A stretch of DNA of 64,000 nt, taken from positions 1 through 64,000 of the forward strand of contig NZ_JHXK01000008.1 in the NCBI RefSeq assembly GCF_000621745.1. Reading direction: 5' to 3'. The notes below the pieces were generated by a model, which did not search any database, was not told the origin of the DNA, and was given only the letters and a program-made list of their open reading frames with translations. Position numbers and translations under genes: made by a program. Each line of letters opens with the position of its first letter. Position 1 is the first letter of the stretch. The stretch comes from Clostridium beijerinckii HUN142 (GTDB taxonomy: Bacteria > Bacillota > Clostridia > Clostridiales > Clostridiaceae). Positions 8,791 to 17,907 of this stretch are shown in pieces.

Positions 8791-10206
8791 CTATATCTCT
8801 TTCTCTACTGGTGTTGCAACTGGGTAAACTCCATTAAAGCATCCCATACAAAATTCTTCTCTATCACCGCAGCTCTTATAAACGCCTTCTTCACTTAGAT
8901 ATCCTAAATAATCTGCTCCAATCATATCTCTAATCTCTTCTATAGTATTATTAGCAGCAACAAGCTCACTTCTATAAGGTGTATCTATTCCAAAATAACA
9001 TGGATATTTAACACTTGGTGATGCTAGTAAGAAACTAACTTCTTTTACACCTACACGTCTAAGTGATTCAACTAAATGCTTTGACGTAGTGCCTCTTACT
9101 ACCGAGTCATCAATAAGTATAACTCTTTTTCCCTCTAAGTTTGATTTTAGTGGATTTAACTTTACTGCAACTGCTCTTTCTCTTATTTCTTGAGATGGCG
9201 ATATAAAAGTTCTTCCAACATATCTATTTTTAATAAATCCAGTATCATAAGGTATACCAGAAGCCTTTGCATAACCGATAGCCGCTGGTATTCCTGAGTC
9301 TGGAACTGCTATAACAACATCTGCATCTAATGGATGCTCTTTATATAACTGTTCTCCTGCTTTAACTCTTGTTGTGTGAACTTCAAGACCATCAATTCTT
9401 GAGTCTGGTCTAGCAAAATAAATATATTCAAAAGCACATGTCTGACATTTAGTATTTTCAGAATATCTGTATGATTGTATTCCTTCACTATCTATTATAA
9501 CTATTTCTCCTGGTTCTATATCCCTTACAAATTCAGCACCTATTGCATCTAAAGCGCAGCTTTCTGAAGTTAGAATGTAACCTTCTTCAATTTTCCCCAA
9601 CGAAAGTGGTCTAATTCCATGTGGATCTCTAGCCCCAATTAATCTATCCTTTGACATAATAGTTAATGCAAATGAACCTCTAACAGCTGACATAGCATCA
9701 ACTACTGCTTTTGCAAAACCTTTTTTTGCACTTCTTGCTATAAGACATGCAATTACTTCAGAATCTGTTGTAGTATGGAAGATTTGTCCTCCATCTTCAA
9801 GTAATTCTTTTATTACATCTGCATTTACTAAAGTTCCGTTATGAGCCATAGCTATTGGTCCCATTTTTGATGAAACTAGTATTGGCTGAGCATTTTCAAT
9901 ACCTTTTCCCCCAGCAGTTGAATATCTTACATGACCTATAGCTATATGACCTTTTAGCTTTTGTAAATCTTCCTGCTTAAATGCTTCAGTGATTAAACCT
10001 AATCCTTTATGTATGTCAATTTTTTCACCATCTGCTACTGCAATTCCAGCACTTTCCTGCCCTCTATGTTGAAGAGCATAAAGTCCATAGTAAGTCATTG
10101 ATGCTACATCTATTGGATTATTAGTATATACTCCAAATACCCCACACTCATCCTTAAATTTATCATTACTTGGATCCATTATTAATTCAAAATTCGGATT
10201 ACTCAT
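8791..10206 (-). CDS. purF: Amidophosphoribosyltransferase
   Basis: This is the committing step of purine synthesis: it makes phosphoribosylamine from PRPP and glutamine. The 471 residues have a propeptide ahead of DECGVFGVY; Cys21 would be the N-terminal nucleophile after processing, as in Gram-positive PurF. The glutaminase domain (HRGQESAGIA, GHVRYSTAG) is followed by the PRTase domain with the PRPP loop VILIDDSVVRGTTS. Cysteines near the C-terminus (KSCGDREEFCMGCF and an earlier CQTC) fit the iron-sulfur cluster of the B. subtilis type. It is separated from purC by a 255-base gap filled by an inverted-repeat element. Confidence 0.97.
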   Translation of the reverse strand: MSNPNFELIMDPSNDKFKDECGVFGVYTNNPIDVASMTYYGLYALQHRGQESAGIAVADGEKIDIHKGLGLITEAFKQEDLQKLKGHIAIGHVRYSTAGGKGIENAQPILVSSKMGPIAMAHNGTLVNADVIKELLEDGGQIFHTTTDSEVIACLIARSAKKGFAKAVVDAMSAVRGSFALTIMSKDRLIGARDPHGIRPLSLGKIEEGYILTSESCALDAIGAEFVRDIEPGEIVIIDSEGIQSYRYSENTKCQTCAFEYIYFARPDSRIDGLEVHTTRVKAGEQLYKEHPLDADVVIAVPDSGIPAAIGYAKASGIPYDTGFIKNRYVGRTFISPSQEIRERAVAVKLNPLKSNLEGKRVILIDDSVVRGTTSKHLVESLRRVGVKEVSFLLASPSVKYPCYFGIDTPYRSELVAANNTIEEIRDMIGADYLGYLSEEGVYKSCGDREEFCMGCFNGVYPVATPVEKEI

Positions 10207-10259
10207 CTACACAATCCTTTCACTAATCTATTTTTAGAAAACTTAAAATACATGAGAAC

Positions 10260-10412
10260 TAATGCACAATTAAGGATGAAATTTCTTTTGACTTCTAAAT
10301 CACATAATTCATCAAACTTCATCAGAGAGATGAGAATTCAAAATAACACTCAAGACTTAATGTACGAATTCTCAACCTTCTTCTGTGAACTTAGTTCCCT
10401 CATTGTGCATTA
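10260..10412. repeat. MITE-like inverted-repeat element between purF and purC
   Basis: The element starts TAATGCACAATTAAGG and ends with the inverse CCCTCATTGTGCATTA. Inside, GATGAGAATTC and GAATTCTCAACC pair around a short loop, so almost the whole 150 bases can fold back on itself. It carries no open frame. The size, terminal inverted repeats and location in a gap of an otherwise compact operon suggest a non-autonomous mobile element. A related but degraded hairpin with the ATGGATGAAAT core lies at 18711-18805. Confidence 0.6.
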
Positions 10413-10461
10413 CTAATTGCATTTTAATATAAATTTTATAATAAATCTTATTCTAAATATA

Positions 10462-11169
10462 CTACTTAGAAATTCTCTTTAATATTTCAACGTAAGCATC
10501 TTTAACATTACCTAAGTCTCTTCTAAATCTATCTTTATCTAATTTTTCTCCTGTTGTTGCATCCCAAAATCTGCAAGTGTCTGGTGAGATTTCATCTGCT
10601 AAAACTATTGTTCCATCAGCACATCTACCAAATTCAACTTTAAAGTCAATTAAGTTTATGTTTTGTTCTTTGAATACAGCTTTAAGTGTATCATTAATCT
10701 TTGCTGTCATATCATAGATTACTTTTAATTCTTCAAAAGTAGTTGCACCGATTCCAACTGCATGATAATCATTTATTAACGGATCTCCTAATGAGTCATC
10801 TTTATATGATAATTCAAATACAGTAGTCTTAAGCTTAAATCCTTCTTCAAGACCTAATCTCTTAGCCATGCTTCCTGCTGCAACATTTCTCACTATTACT
10901 TCAAGTGGAACTATTTCAACCTTTTTACATAATTGTTCTCTATCATTTAGTTTCTCTATAAAATGAGTTTTAACTCCTGCTTTTTCTAATATTTCAAACA
11001 ACACTGAAGTTATAGCATTATTCATTATACCTTTATCTTCGATTTGGCCTTTCTTTTCTCCATTGAATGCTGTTGCATCATCTTTGTAGTATACAATTAC
11101 TTCGTCAGCCTTATCTGTTGCGTAAATTTTCTTTGCTTTTCCTTCATACATCATTTCTAATTTTTCCAT
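10462..11169 (-). CDS. purC: SAICAR synthetase
   Basis: The enzyme joins aspartate to CAIR. The 235 residues begin with the typical [12 protein letters not shown] and contain [23 protein letters not shown] and [14 protein letters not shown]. Its ATG overlaps the purE stop by one base (TAATG), so the two are translationally coupled. Normal family length. Confidence 0.97.
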   Translation of the reverse strand: MEKLEMMYEGKAKKIYATDKADEVIVYYKDDATAFNGEKKGQIEDKGIMNNAITSVLFEILEKAGVKTHFIEKLNDREQLCKKVEIVPLEVIVRNVAAGSMAKRLGLEEGFKLKTTVFELSYKDDSLGDPLINDYHAVGIGATTFEELKVIYDMTAKINDTLKAVFKEQNINLIDFKVEFGRCADGTIVLADEISPDTCRFWDATTGEKLDKDRFRRDLGNVKDAYVEILKRISK

Positions 11170-11648
11170 TATAGTTCTACCCCTTCCGCATTTTCCTCAA
11201 TGAATTTTTTCTTCATATTTAATCTGAATTCTTTTAATTTATTTTTTAATTCATCATTATTAACTGATAACATTTGAACTGCTAACATTCCTGCATTGTA
11301 GCTGTTATTTATACCAACAGTTGCAACTGGGATTGATTTTGGCATTTGTACTATAGAATATAATGCATCAACACCTTCAAGAGCTGCCTTAACTGGAACT
11401 CCTATTACAGGAAGTATTGTCTTTGATGCTATTACTCCTGGTAAATGTGCTGCAAGACCTGCTCCAGCTATAATAACTTGACATCCTTGAGCTTGAATTT
11501 CTTCTAATGTTTCTTCTAATTTTTCTGGTACTCTATGAGCTGAAAGTATAAAAGCTTTATATTCTACTCCAAATTCCTTTAAAGCATTTGCCGCTCCCCT
11601 CATAACCTCGGTGTCTGATTTACTTCCAAAAAATATTGCTACCTGCAT
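11169..11648 (-). CDS. purE: N5-carboxyaminoimidazole ribonucleotide mutase
   Basis: PurE converts N5-CAIR to CAIR. I choose the ATG at 11648 (product [12 protein letters not shown]..., 159 residues) because GGAGG lies eight bases upstream and the sequence then starts where the family starts; the frame is open further upstream but that part is unlike PurE. The motifs [19 protein letters not shown] and [15 protein letters not shown] are present. No purK was found in the window. It is the first gene of the purE-purC pair. Confidence 0.96.
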   Translation of the reverse strand: MQVAIFFGSKSDTEVMRGAANALKEFGVEYKAFILSAHRVPEKLEETLEEIQAQGCQVIIAGAGLAAHLPGVIASKTILPVIGVPVKAALEGVDALYSIVQMPKSIPVATVGINNSYNAGMLAVQMLSVNNDELKNKLKEFRLNMKKKFIEENAEGVEL

Positions 11649-11714
11649 TTTTAAGCCTCCTGTTTTTGTAATGTTCCTATTAATACATTTATATATTTTT
11701 CTTAAGGGCTGCAC

Positions 11715-11870
11715 CCCGCATTACAACTATAAATATTTACATATTTATATATTTATCTATTTACATATCTTCATATTTATCTTTTTAAATATATACACAC
11801 TTAACTTTTTACATATATTCCTAGGTAAATTTATATATATCAACATATTTTTATTGATATATATTTAAGT
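11715..11870. other. Very AT-rich spacer upstream of purE
   Basis: This stretch is almost wholly A/T, with many short variants of ACATATTTATATATTTATC, and includes the palindrome-like ATATATCAACATATTTTTAT / ATTGATATATAT at about 11836-11866. No frame looks coding. A purE promoter must lie here or upstream, but I cannot fix it among so many TATAAT-like words. Confidence 0.4.
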
Positions 11871-11879
11871 TATAAAATC

Positions 11880-11940
11880 CTTAATTGTGCTTAATCTGTT
11901 CCTTATTGTGCTCCACACTCTTTTCATATGTGTATATTCT
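11880..11940 (+). repeat. Degenerate family B units
   Basis: AATTGTGCTTAATC followed by TTATTGTGCTCCACACTCTT and ATGTGTATATTC is the same unit as seen at 25538-25625 and 38690-39030 (AATTGTGCTT...CACTCTTTT). Here it is antisense to purE. Confidence 0.5.
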
Positions 11941-11945
11941 TATAT

Positions 11946-11986
11946 TCTGGGCATTTTATCATTCTAGCTAATAAGACGCCCAGAAA
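11946..11986. other. Perfect-ended hairpin between purL and purE
   Basis: TTCTGGGC and GCCCAGAA pair exactly, and the inner TTTTAT/ATAAGA pairs as well. There is no T-run on either side, so it is a structure of unknown role rather than an obvious terminator. Confidence 0.45.
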
Positions 11987-12018
11987 TTTACTTAATCAAC
12001 CTTCAAGAACAAATACTT

Positions 12019-12155
12019 TTTAAAGGAAACTCGACTCGCATATGCTCGCTGAGTAAGTGATTCACACAAAATCATTTTTAAAGGAGGTTAACGCCTTAGG
12101 GCGTTAACTAAGTTCGAGGACCCAAATCGTAGATTTGGACTCTCACTTATTTACT
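12019..12155. repeat. Family D repeat (CTCGACTC type), copy 1
   Basis: TTAAAGGAAACTCGACTC is followed by GCTCGCTGAGTAAGTGATTC and ACACAAAATCA; the same words, in the same order, occur at 21519-21650. Small hairpins are visible: CTCGACTCGC/GCTCGCTGAG, GTTAACGCC/GGGCGTTAAC and CCAAATC/GATTTGG. It lies directly after the purL stop and could serve as an RNA 3' end. Confidence 0.6.
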
Positions 12156-15100
12156 TAAAGTAATTTACTCCTGCTTTGAAGATCTTTTGATCAAAGTCTC
12201 CTGGGATATTTCTATATAAATCTGTTCCTATTCTTTCACTATGTGCCATCTTACCTAAGACTCTTCCATCTGGACTTGTTATGCCTTCTATTCCGTACAT
12301 TGATCCATTTGGATTAAACGGCATATTTAATGATACATTTCCATCAAAATCAACATATTGAGTTGCCACCTGACCATTGGCAATTAATTCTTTAATTAAG
12401 CTTTCTGGTGCAACAAATCTTCCTTCACCATGAGAGATTGCAACTGAATGTATGTCTCCCACATTAACTTCACTGAACCAAGGTGATTTATTTGAAACAA
12501 CCTTTGTACTTATAATCGAAGACATATGTCTGTTTATATTGTTGTAAGTCAGTGTTGCCATATCTTCTTTAATATCAACTATTTCGCCATATGGTACTAA
12601 TCCTAATTTAATTAACGCTTGGAAGCCGTTACAAATACCAAGTGCTAATCCATCTCTATTTTTAAGTAATTCCATTACGCTATTGCTTATCTTTTCATTT
12701 CTAAGAGCATTGGCAATGAATTTACCTGAACCATCTGGTTCATCCCCTGCTGAGAAGCCTCCTGGAATCATAAGAATTTGAGCAGTACTTATTTCTTTTG
12801 CAAGTCTTTCAATAGATTCATTAAGTGCTTCTTTAGTAATATTTCTAAATACTACTTGAGTAACTTCTGCCCCTTCTTTTTCAAATGCTCTAGCACAGTC
12901 ATATTCACAGTTGTTTCCTGGGAATACTGGAATTACAACCTTTGGCTTAGCTACTTTAATTGCTGGAGAAAGTGTTGATTTTTTATCATATAAAATTGTT
13001 TCTACATTTCCTTCTACATCTTCAGTTTTAATTTTAAATACTGAGCTTAATTTTTCCTCGTAAGTTTTTTCTAAAGCTTCTATATCTAAATTCAAATCAT
13101 ATTCCTTAGAAATTATAACTGCTGAACTTATTGTCTTACCAACTTCTTTATATAAACACTCTTTGAATTCTTCTTCTACATTAACACCATTCTTAACTTC
13201 TAGTACTATAGTTCCATAGTTAAATCCAAATAACTCATCCTTTGTTAAGTTTTCAATTTCTGCACCAATTCTATTTCCAAGTGTCATTTTAGTAACAGTT
13301 TCTGAAACTCCACCATACTTAACAGCAGATGCTGAAATTACTTTTCCGCTTTGAATTAAGTTATATAGTACATCTAAGTTCTTCTTAAGCTTTTCGACAT
13401 TTATAGTTCCATCTTCTAGCTTTTCAGTTTGAAGTAAAACTAAACTTGATCCTGCTTCTTTAAATTCTGGTGATATTATATTTCTAGCTTTTTCTACTCC
13501 TACAGCAAATGATACTAATGTTGGAGGTACATCTAAATCTCCAAAACTTCCTGACATAGAATCTTTACCACCGATTGCTGCTGTTTCAAATGCCATTTGA
13601 GCTTCATAAGCACCAAGCAATGCTGCAAATGGTTTGCCCCATCTTGAAGCTTCTATCCCTAATCTTTCAAAATATTCTTGGAATGTAAGTCTAGCTTTTC
13701 TGTAATCTCCACCCATAGCTGCAAGCTTTGACATACTTTCAATTACTGCATAGTATGCCATGTGATACGGGCTCCAAGTACCAAGTTCAGGATTAAATCC
13801 AAATGTCATTAATGTAGCATCTGAACTCTCTCCATCAAGAACTGGAATTTTAGCAGCCATTCCTTCTGCTGGAGTTTTTGCATACTTACCACCAAATGGC
13901 ATAAGTACTGTTCCATGTCCTATTGTTGCATCAAATCTTTCTGACAATCCTTGCTTTGATGATACGTTTAATTTCCTTAAATTATTTATCCATTCTTCTT
14001 TAACATCAATGTCTGCTACTGTATATGGATAATCAACTGGAGCTTTAACCGTAACATTTGTCTTTTGAGTAGCACCATTTGTATCTAAGAAAGTTCTCTT
14101 TAAATCTACTATATTCTTACCTCTCCAGAATAATCTAAGTCTGTCTGTATCAGTAACATGTGCAACTAAATTAGCTTCCAAGTTTTCATCGTTTGAAAGT
14201 CTTATAAATTCATCTGCATCTTCTTTTGTAACAACTACTGCCATTCTTTCTTGTGATTCTGAAACCGCAAGTTCTGTTCCATCTAGACCTTCATATTTCT
14301 TTGGAACCTTGTCTAAATCTATATCTAAACCTCTGCAAAGTTCTCCAATTGCAACTGAAACTCCACCAGCACCAAAGTCATTACATCTTTTAATCATCTT
14401 AGCTGCTTTTGAATTTCTAAATAATCTTTGAAGCTTTCTTTCAGTAGGTGCATTTCCTTTTTGAACTTCTGCTCCACATTCATTAAGTGAATCTACTGTA
14501 TGTTCCTTAGATGAACCTGTAGCTCCCCCAACACCGTCTCTTCCAGTTCTACCACCAAGTAAGATAATAACATCTCCTAAAGCTGGTTCTTCTCTTACTA
14601 CATTTTCTTTAGGTGCTGCTGCAATTACTGCCCCAACTTCCATTCTCTTAGCTGCATAATTTGGATGATATACTTCTTCAACTTGACCTGTTGCTAGACC
14701 AATTTGATTTCCATAAGAACTATATCCATGGGCTGCCCCAAGTGTTATTTTTCTTTGAGGAAGTTTTCCTTCCAATGTATCTTCAATTGGCACTGTTGGA
14801 TCTGCTGCCCCTGTAACTCTCATTGCTTGATATACATAAGTTCTTCCTGATAGAGGATCTCTTATAGCTCCACCAAGACATGTTGCTGCTCCCCCAAAAG
14901 GTTCAATTTCTGTTGGATGATTATGTGTTTCATTCTTAAACATTACTAAATAATCTTCCATACCCTTTTCAGTTTCAATCTTCACATTGATTGAACAAGC
15001 ATTTATTTCTTCGGAAATATCTAAATCTTCAAGTTTTCCTCTTTTTCTAAGTTCTTTCATAGCAATTACAGCCATGTCCATAAGAGTTTTATTTTTTTCT

Positions 15101-15897
15101 TTCTCTCCATAAACGTATGCTCTAGATTTTATATATCCTTCATAACTTGCTTTTATTGGCGCTGTATATTTATTATCTTCAATTTGGACATCTTCTAAGA
15201 TAGTTGAGAATGTTGTATGTCTACAATGATCTGACCAGTATGTATCTATAACTTTAATTTCAGTTATACTTGGATCTCTTTTCTCTCCTTTGAAATAATC
15301 TTGAATCATAAGAAGATCATCAATACTCATAGCTAAACCTTGTCCACTATGAAATTCTTTTAATTGATCCAATGTCTTGCTGGTAAATCCATCTAAGATT
15401 TGTACATCTTTAGGTATGCTTGAAAGTGATGATAAATCTTTGCTATTTATATCTACTTCCCTTGAATCGACTGGGTTTATATAATATTTCTTAATTTTTT
15501 CAATATCATCTTTTGAAAGGTTTCCTTTTAATAATACTACTTTAGCTGATTTTATTTCAACCTTGTCTTCTGCTGTTAATAGAGCTAGACATTCTGAAGC
15601 TGAATCTGCTCTTTGATCGTATTGACCTGGCAAATATTCTACACCAAAAGCTACTTCTCCTTCATTCATTGGTAATTCTGATTCGTAAACTACATCTACT
15701 GTTGCTTCAGAAAAAATTGTATGTAAGGCCTTATTATAATATTCCTCAGGTATATCTGATATGATATATTTATTAACAAGTCTTACGTCTTCCAATCTAG
15801 TTACTCCTAAGTTATCTCTAAAATCATTTAGTAAACTTTGAGCTTCTACATTAAACCCTTTTTTCTTTTCAACGAATACGCTTCTAATATTTAACAT
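12151..15897 (-). CDS. purL: Phosphoribosylformylglycinamidine synthase, single-chain (synthetase plus glutaminase)
   Basis: It converts FGAR to FGAM using glutamine and ATP. The product is 1248 residues, the length of the fused clostridial/streptococcal form, so no separate purQ or purS is needed. The synthetase part has MFKNETHNHPTEIEPFGGAA and GGRTGRDGVGGATG; the C-terminal class I amidotransferase has PGGFSAGDEPDGSG, the nucleophile Cys in GICNGFQALIKLG and SHGEGRF. I use the ATG at 15897 because GGAGG lies seven bases upstream; 26 more codons are open upstream but lie in the leader RNA. It is the first gene of the purine cluster. Confidence 0.97.
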   Translation of the reverse strand: MLNIRSVFVEKKKGFNVEAQSLLNDFRDNLGVTRLEDVRLVNKYIISDIPEEYYNKALHTIFSEATVDVVYESELPMNEGEVAFGVEYLPGQYDQRADSASECLALLTAEDKVEIKSAKVVLLKGNLSKDDIEKIKKYYINPVDSREVDINSKDLSSLSSIPKDVQILDGFTSKTLDQLKEFHSGQGLAMSIDDLLMIQDYFKGEKRDPSITEIKVIDTYWSDHCRHTTFSTILEDVQIEDNKYTAPIKASYEGYIKSRAYVYGEKEKNKTLMDMAVIAMKELRKRGKLEDLDISEEINACSINVKIETEKGMEDYLVMFKNETHNHPTEIEPFGGAATCLGGAIRDPLSGRTYVYQAMRVTGAADPTVPIEDTLEGKLPQRKITLGAAHGYSSYGNQIGLATGQVEEVYHPNYAAKRMEVGAVIAAAPKENVVREEPALGDVIILLGGRTGRDGVGGATGSSKEHTVDSLNECGAEVQKGNAPTERKLQRLFRNSKAAKMIKRCNDFGAGGVSVAIGELCRGLDIDLDKVPKKYEGLDGTELAVSESQERMAVVVTKEDADEFIRLSNDENLEANLVAHVTDTDRLRLFWRGKNIVDLKRTFLDTNGATQKTNVTVKAPVDYPYTVADIDVKEEWINNLRKLNVSSKQGLSERFDATIGHGTVLMPFGGKYAKTPAEGMAAKIPVLDGESSDATLMTFGFNPELGTWSPYHMAYYAVIESMSKLAAMGGDYRKARLTFQEYFERLGIEASRWGKPFAALLGAYEAQMAFETAAIGGKDSMSGSFGDLDVPPTLVSFAVGVEKARNIISPEFKEAGSSLVLLQTEKLEDGTINVEKLKKNLDVLYNLIQSGKVISASAVKYGGVSETVTKMTLGNRIGAEIENLTKDELFGFNYGTIVLEVKNGVNVEEEFKECLYKEVGKTISSAVIISKEYDLNLDIEALEKTYEEKLSSVFKIKTEDVEGNVETILYDKKSTLSPAIKVAKPKVVIPVFPGNNCEYDCARAFEKEGAEVTQVVFRNITKEALNESIERLAKEISTAQILMIPGGFSAGDEPDGSGKFIANALRNEKISNSVMELLKNRDGLALGICNGFQALIKLGLVPYGEIVDIKEDMATLTYNNINRHMSSIISTKVVSNKSPWFSEVNVGDIHSVAISHGEGRFVAPESLIKELIANGQVATQYVDFDGNVSLNMPFNPNGSMYGIEGITSPDGRVLGKMAHSERIGTDLYRNIPGDFDQKIFKAGVNYFK

Positions 15898-16031
15898 TTT
15901 AATTCCTCCAAAAAATATTATGAGATTTAGCCTTATCCCTACATCTTCGTAATGGCGAATGTTTTCCGATAACACTCTACTAACTTTCGTATCGATACCA
16001 TAAGATTATCATTTAACACGTATGTTGTCAA
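15898..16031 (-). promoter_or_regulatory. purL: purL promoter and unexplained leader
   Basis: On the minus strand TTGACA (16026-16031) and TAATCT (16003-16008) are 17 bases apart, a strong sigma-A promoter. About 100 bases of leader follow. GAGTGTT and AACATTC can pair around ATCGGAA, and GCC...GGC can close a second stem. I do not recognise a purine, PRPP or other known riboswitch in it. The leader holds no obvious PurBox that I can be sure of. Confidence 0.6.
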
Positions 16032-16300
16032 CTCATTTTATGTTAAAATTTCATTTAATTTGCTTTTTTACGAATTATTAATTTACTCTTTCTTTTTATA
16101 ATTCGTATTGTATATATTTTTATGTATTATAGAGCATTTTTTCTTTTTTAAATTATGCATATTTGTATGTTCTAAAATATTGATTTTAATATGTATACTG
16201 AAATTAAATTTATACATTTCACTTCTAATTCAAGCACTTAGCTTGCTAAACTTGTAAATATAGATTTATTACTTAAACATATATACTTAGAACAAAATCG

Positions 16301-16377
16301 CAGGCGACTGTGGAGCCGGAGATTTTTTCACGCATCTGCCTTTTCGAACGCATGTGAGAAAAATCTGGCAGGCGAAC
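16301..16377. repeat. Family E hairpin (CAGGCGA type), copy 1
   Basis: CAGGCGACTGTGGAGCCGGA leads into GAGATTTTTTCACGCATC, which pairs with GCATGTGAGAAAAATCTGG. The element is bounded by direct CAGGCGA repeats. Copies lie at 16566-16640 and, inverted and shortened, at 36711-36775. The neighbouring stretch 16032-16300 is AT-rich with no gene; 16217-16260 resembles other degraded repeats of the window. Confidence 0.6.
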
Positions 16378-16469
16378 ATAATTGTTTTTTTATTCTTTTT
16401 TAAGCCATTTAACTTTAGTAGAATAGCTAATTGCAAAAGTTATTCACAGATTTGACTTGATTATAATTT

Positions 16470-16532
16470 CCTAAAGAATAAAAAAGACGCAGATAATTAT
16501 AGTGTTCTATTCATCCTATAATTATCCACGTC
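16470..16532 (-). terminator. Terminator-like hairpin with family F tail
   Basis: On the minus strand GACGTGGATAATTATAG pairs with CTATAATTATCTGCGTC (two mismatches), followed by TTTTTTATTCTTTAGG. The same tail is found after the argS and nitroreductase terminators and at 18670-18696. It is a second stop downstream of the zinc-ribbon gene. Confidence 0.65.
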
Positions 16533-16565
16533 TAAATTTTTTCTATTTTTAACAAAAACAAAGCT

Positions 16566-16640
16566 CCAGGCGACTCTACTGCCAGAGATTTTTTACGCAT
16601 CTTATTTCTTAATCGTATGTAAAAAAATCTAGCAGTTGAA
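16566..16640. repeat. Family E hairpin, copy 2
   Basis: CCAGGCGACTCTACTGCCAG is followed by AGATTTTTTACGCATC, pairing with CGTATGTAAAAAAATCT. It is a diverged copy of the element at 16301-16377 in the same orientation, 265 bases away. Confidence 0.6.
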
Positions 16641-16724
16641 TATATTTTCATCTATATACAACGACATTCATAAAGCCTGATACAACAAAACCTTCAGCAT
16701 TTTAAAACTCTGTAATTCTCTGCA

Positions 16725-16761
16725 CAAAAAAATAAAGAGCCATAAGATTTCTCTTATGGCC
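16725..16761 (-). terminator. Terminator of the zinc-ribbon gene
   Basis: On the minus strand GCCATAAGA and TCTTATGGC form a nine-pair stem followed by TCTTTATTTTTTTG, only about 10 bases past the stop codon. Confidence 0.85.
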
Positions 16762-16771
16762 CAACAGTTTA

Positions 16772-16939
16772 CTATCTGTCGAAGTTTCTGTTGTTTCTTT
16801 GTTGCTTTCTAGCTCTTCTACAATCAGGACATCTAACTGGATCGTTGTCAAATCCTTTTTCTTTGTAGAATTCTTGTTCTCCTGTTGTGAAAACAAATTC
16901 CTTTCCACAATCTTTACATACTAAAGTTCTATCTTCCAT
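16772..16939 (-). CDS. Small zinc-ribbon protein
   Basis: The 55-residue product has two CxxC pairs, VCKDCGKEF and RCPDCRRARK, spaced to form one zinc ribbon, with an aromatic/acidic middle (TTGEQEFYKEKGF) and a basic Arg/Asn-rich tail. This matches the small zinc-ribbon family common in Firmicutes (zf-trcl type), whose function is unknown. I choose the ATG at 16939, which has GGAGG nine bases upstream; the longer frame starts only at a TTG with no site. It is a single-gene unit with its own terminator. Confidence 0.85.
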   Translation of the reverse strand: MEDRTLVCKDCGKEFVFTTGEQEFYKEKGFDNDPVRCPDCRRARKQQRNNRNFDR

Positions 16940-17205
16940 TATAAAAATCCTCCCTTTTTCCAAAGATTATAACCTGATACCTAGACCCAATCTCTGAAAC
17001 AGAGGCGAATGTACAGTATTGATTAAATCTTGAATTATCTTACATTCTTATAATACCACACTTTGCCACATATTTCAACACTAATTCGTGCAATTAAATT
17101 ATCAAATTTAAACCTTCTCAATTTATAATATATCAAAACTTATATTCTTAAATATATAATTTGTTAAAAAGAATGAGTTTTAATCCAACCTCATTCTTGA
17201 TATAG

Positions 17206-17892
17206 CTAGTCTTCTTCAAACATCAGACCCTCTTGCAATTTTCCAGCATCCATTGATACTATTCTATCTGCCACTTTTTTAGCAAAATCCATATCATGAG
17301 TTATAATCATCATACTCATGCCTTTTTCACTTAAACGCTTTATCAAATTTGCAACTTCTCCAGTTAATCCTGGATCTAGTGCAGAAGTTGGTTCATCAAA
17401 GCACATTATTTTAGGTTCAAGTACTAGCGCTCTTCCAATAGCAACTCTCTGTTTTTGGCCACCAGATAATTCAAATGGATAGTTATTTTTCTTTCCTAAC
17501 AAATCTAAGAAACCTAAAGTTTCTTCTGCTTTCTTTATTGCTTCTTCTTTTGACCACCCTAAAACCTTTTGAGGTGCTTCAATAAGATTTTCTAAAACAC
17601 TCATATGAGGAAATAAGTTAAAATTTTGAAATACTAATCCTATATCTTTTCTTATTTCTTTTAGTTTATTTTTATCAACGTACTTTCCATTTTTACATAA
17701 AACTTTCCCGTTAACTTCTATATCGCCTTCATCACAATGTTCCAATTCATTTACACATCTAAGTAATGTGGTTTTTCCGCCACCTGAATTTCCAACGATA
17801 ACTAATATTTCACCTTTTTTTATATGAAGATTAACACCTTTTAAAACTTCTGTATTCCCGAATCTTTTTTTTAAATTACTTACTTTAAGCAT
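17206..17892 (-). CDS. Polar amino-acid ABC transporter, ATP-binding protein
   Basis: The 228 residues are a full GlnQ/HisP-type ATPase: Walker A GNSGGGKTT, Q-loop VFQNFNLFPHMSVLENL, signature LSGGQKQR, Walker B IMCFDEPTSALDP and the switch histidine in ITHDMDFAKKVADR. It lies 15 bases after the permease gene, with which it forms one transcription unit. It powers uptake of an amino acid captured by the lipoprotein encoded at 18901-19734. Confidence 0.93.
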   Translation of the reverse strand: MLKVSNLKKRFGNTEVLKGVNLHIKKGEILVIVGNSGGGKTTLLRCVNELEHCDEGDIEVNGKVLCKNGKYVDKNKLKEIRKDIGLVFQNFNLFPHMSVLENLIEAPQKVLGWSKEEAIKKAEETLGFLDLLGKKNNYPFELSGGQKQRVAIGRALVLEPKIMCFDEPTSALDPGLTGEVANLIKRLSEKGMSMMIITHDMDFAKKVADRIVSMDAGKLQEGLMFEED

Positions 17893-17907
17893 ATAATCTC
17901 CTCCACA

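Noticed and set aside
11649..12150. A 6S RNA or purine riboswitch in the purL-purE gap
   Set aside because: I looked for a long rod with a central bubble and for the purine aptamer core; only separate repeat hairpins and AT-rich DNA are seen.
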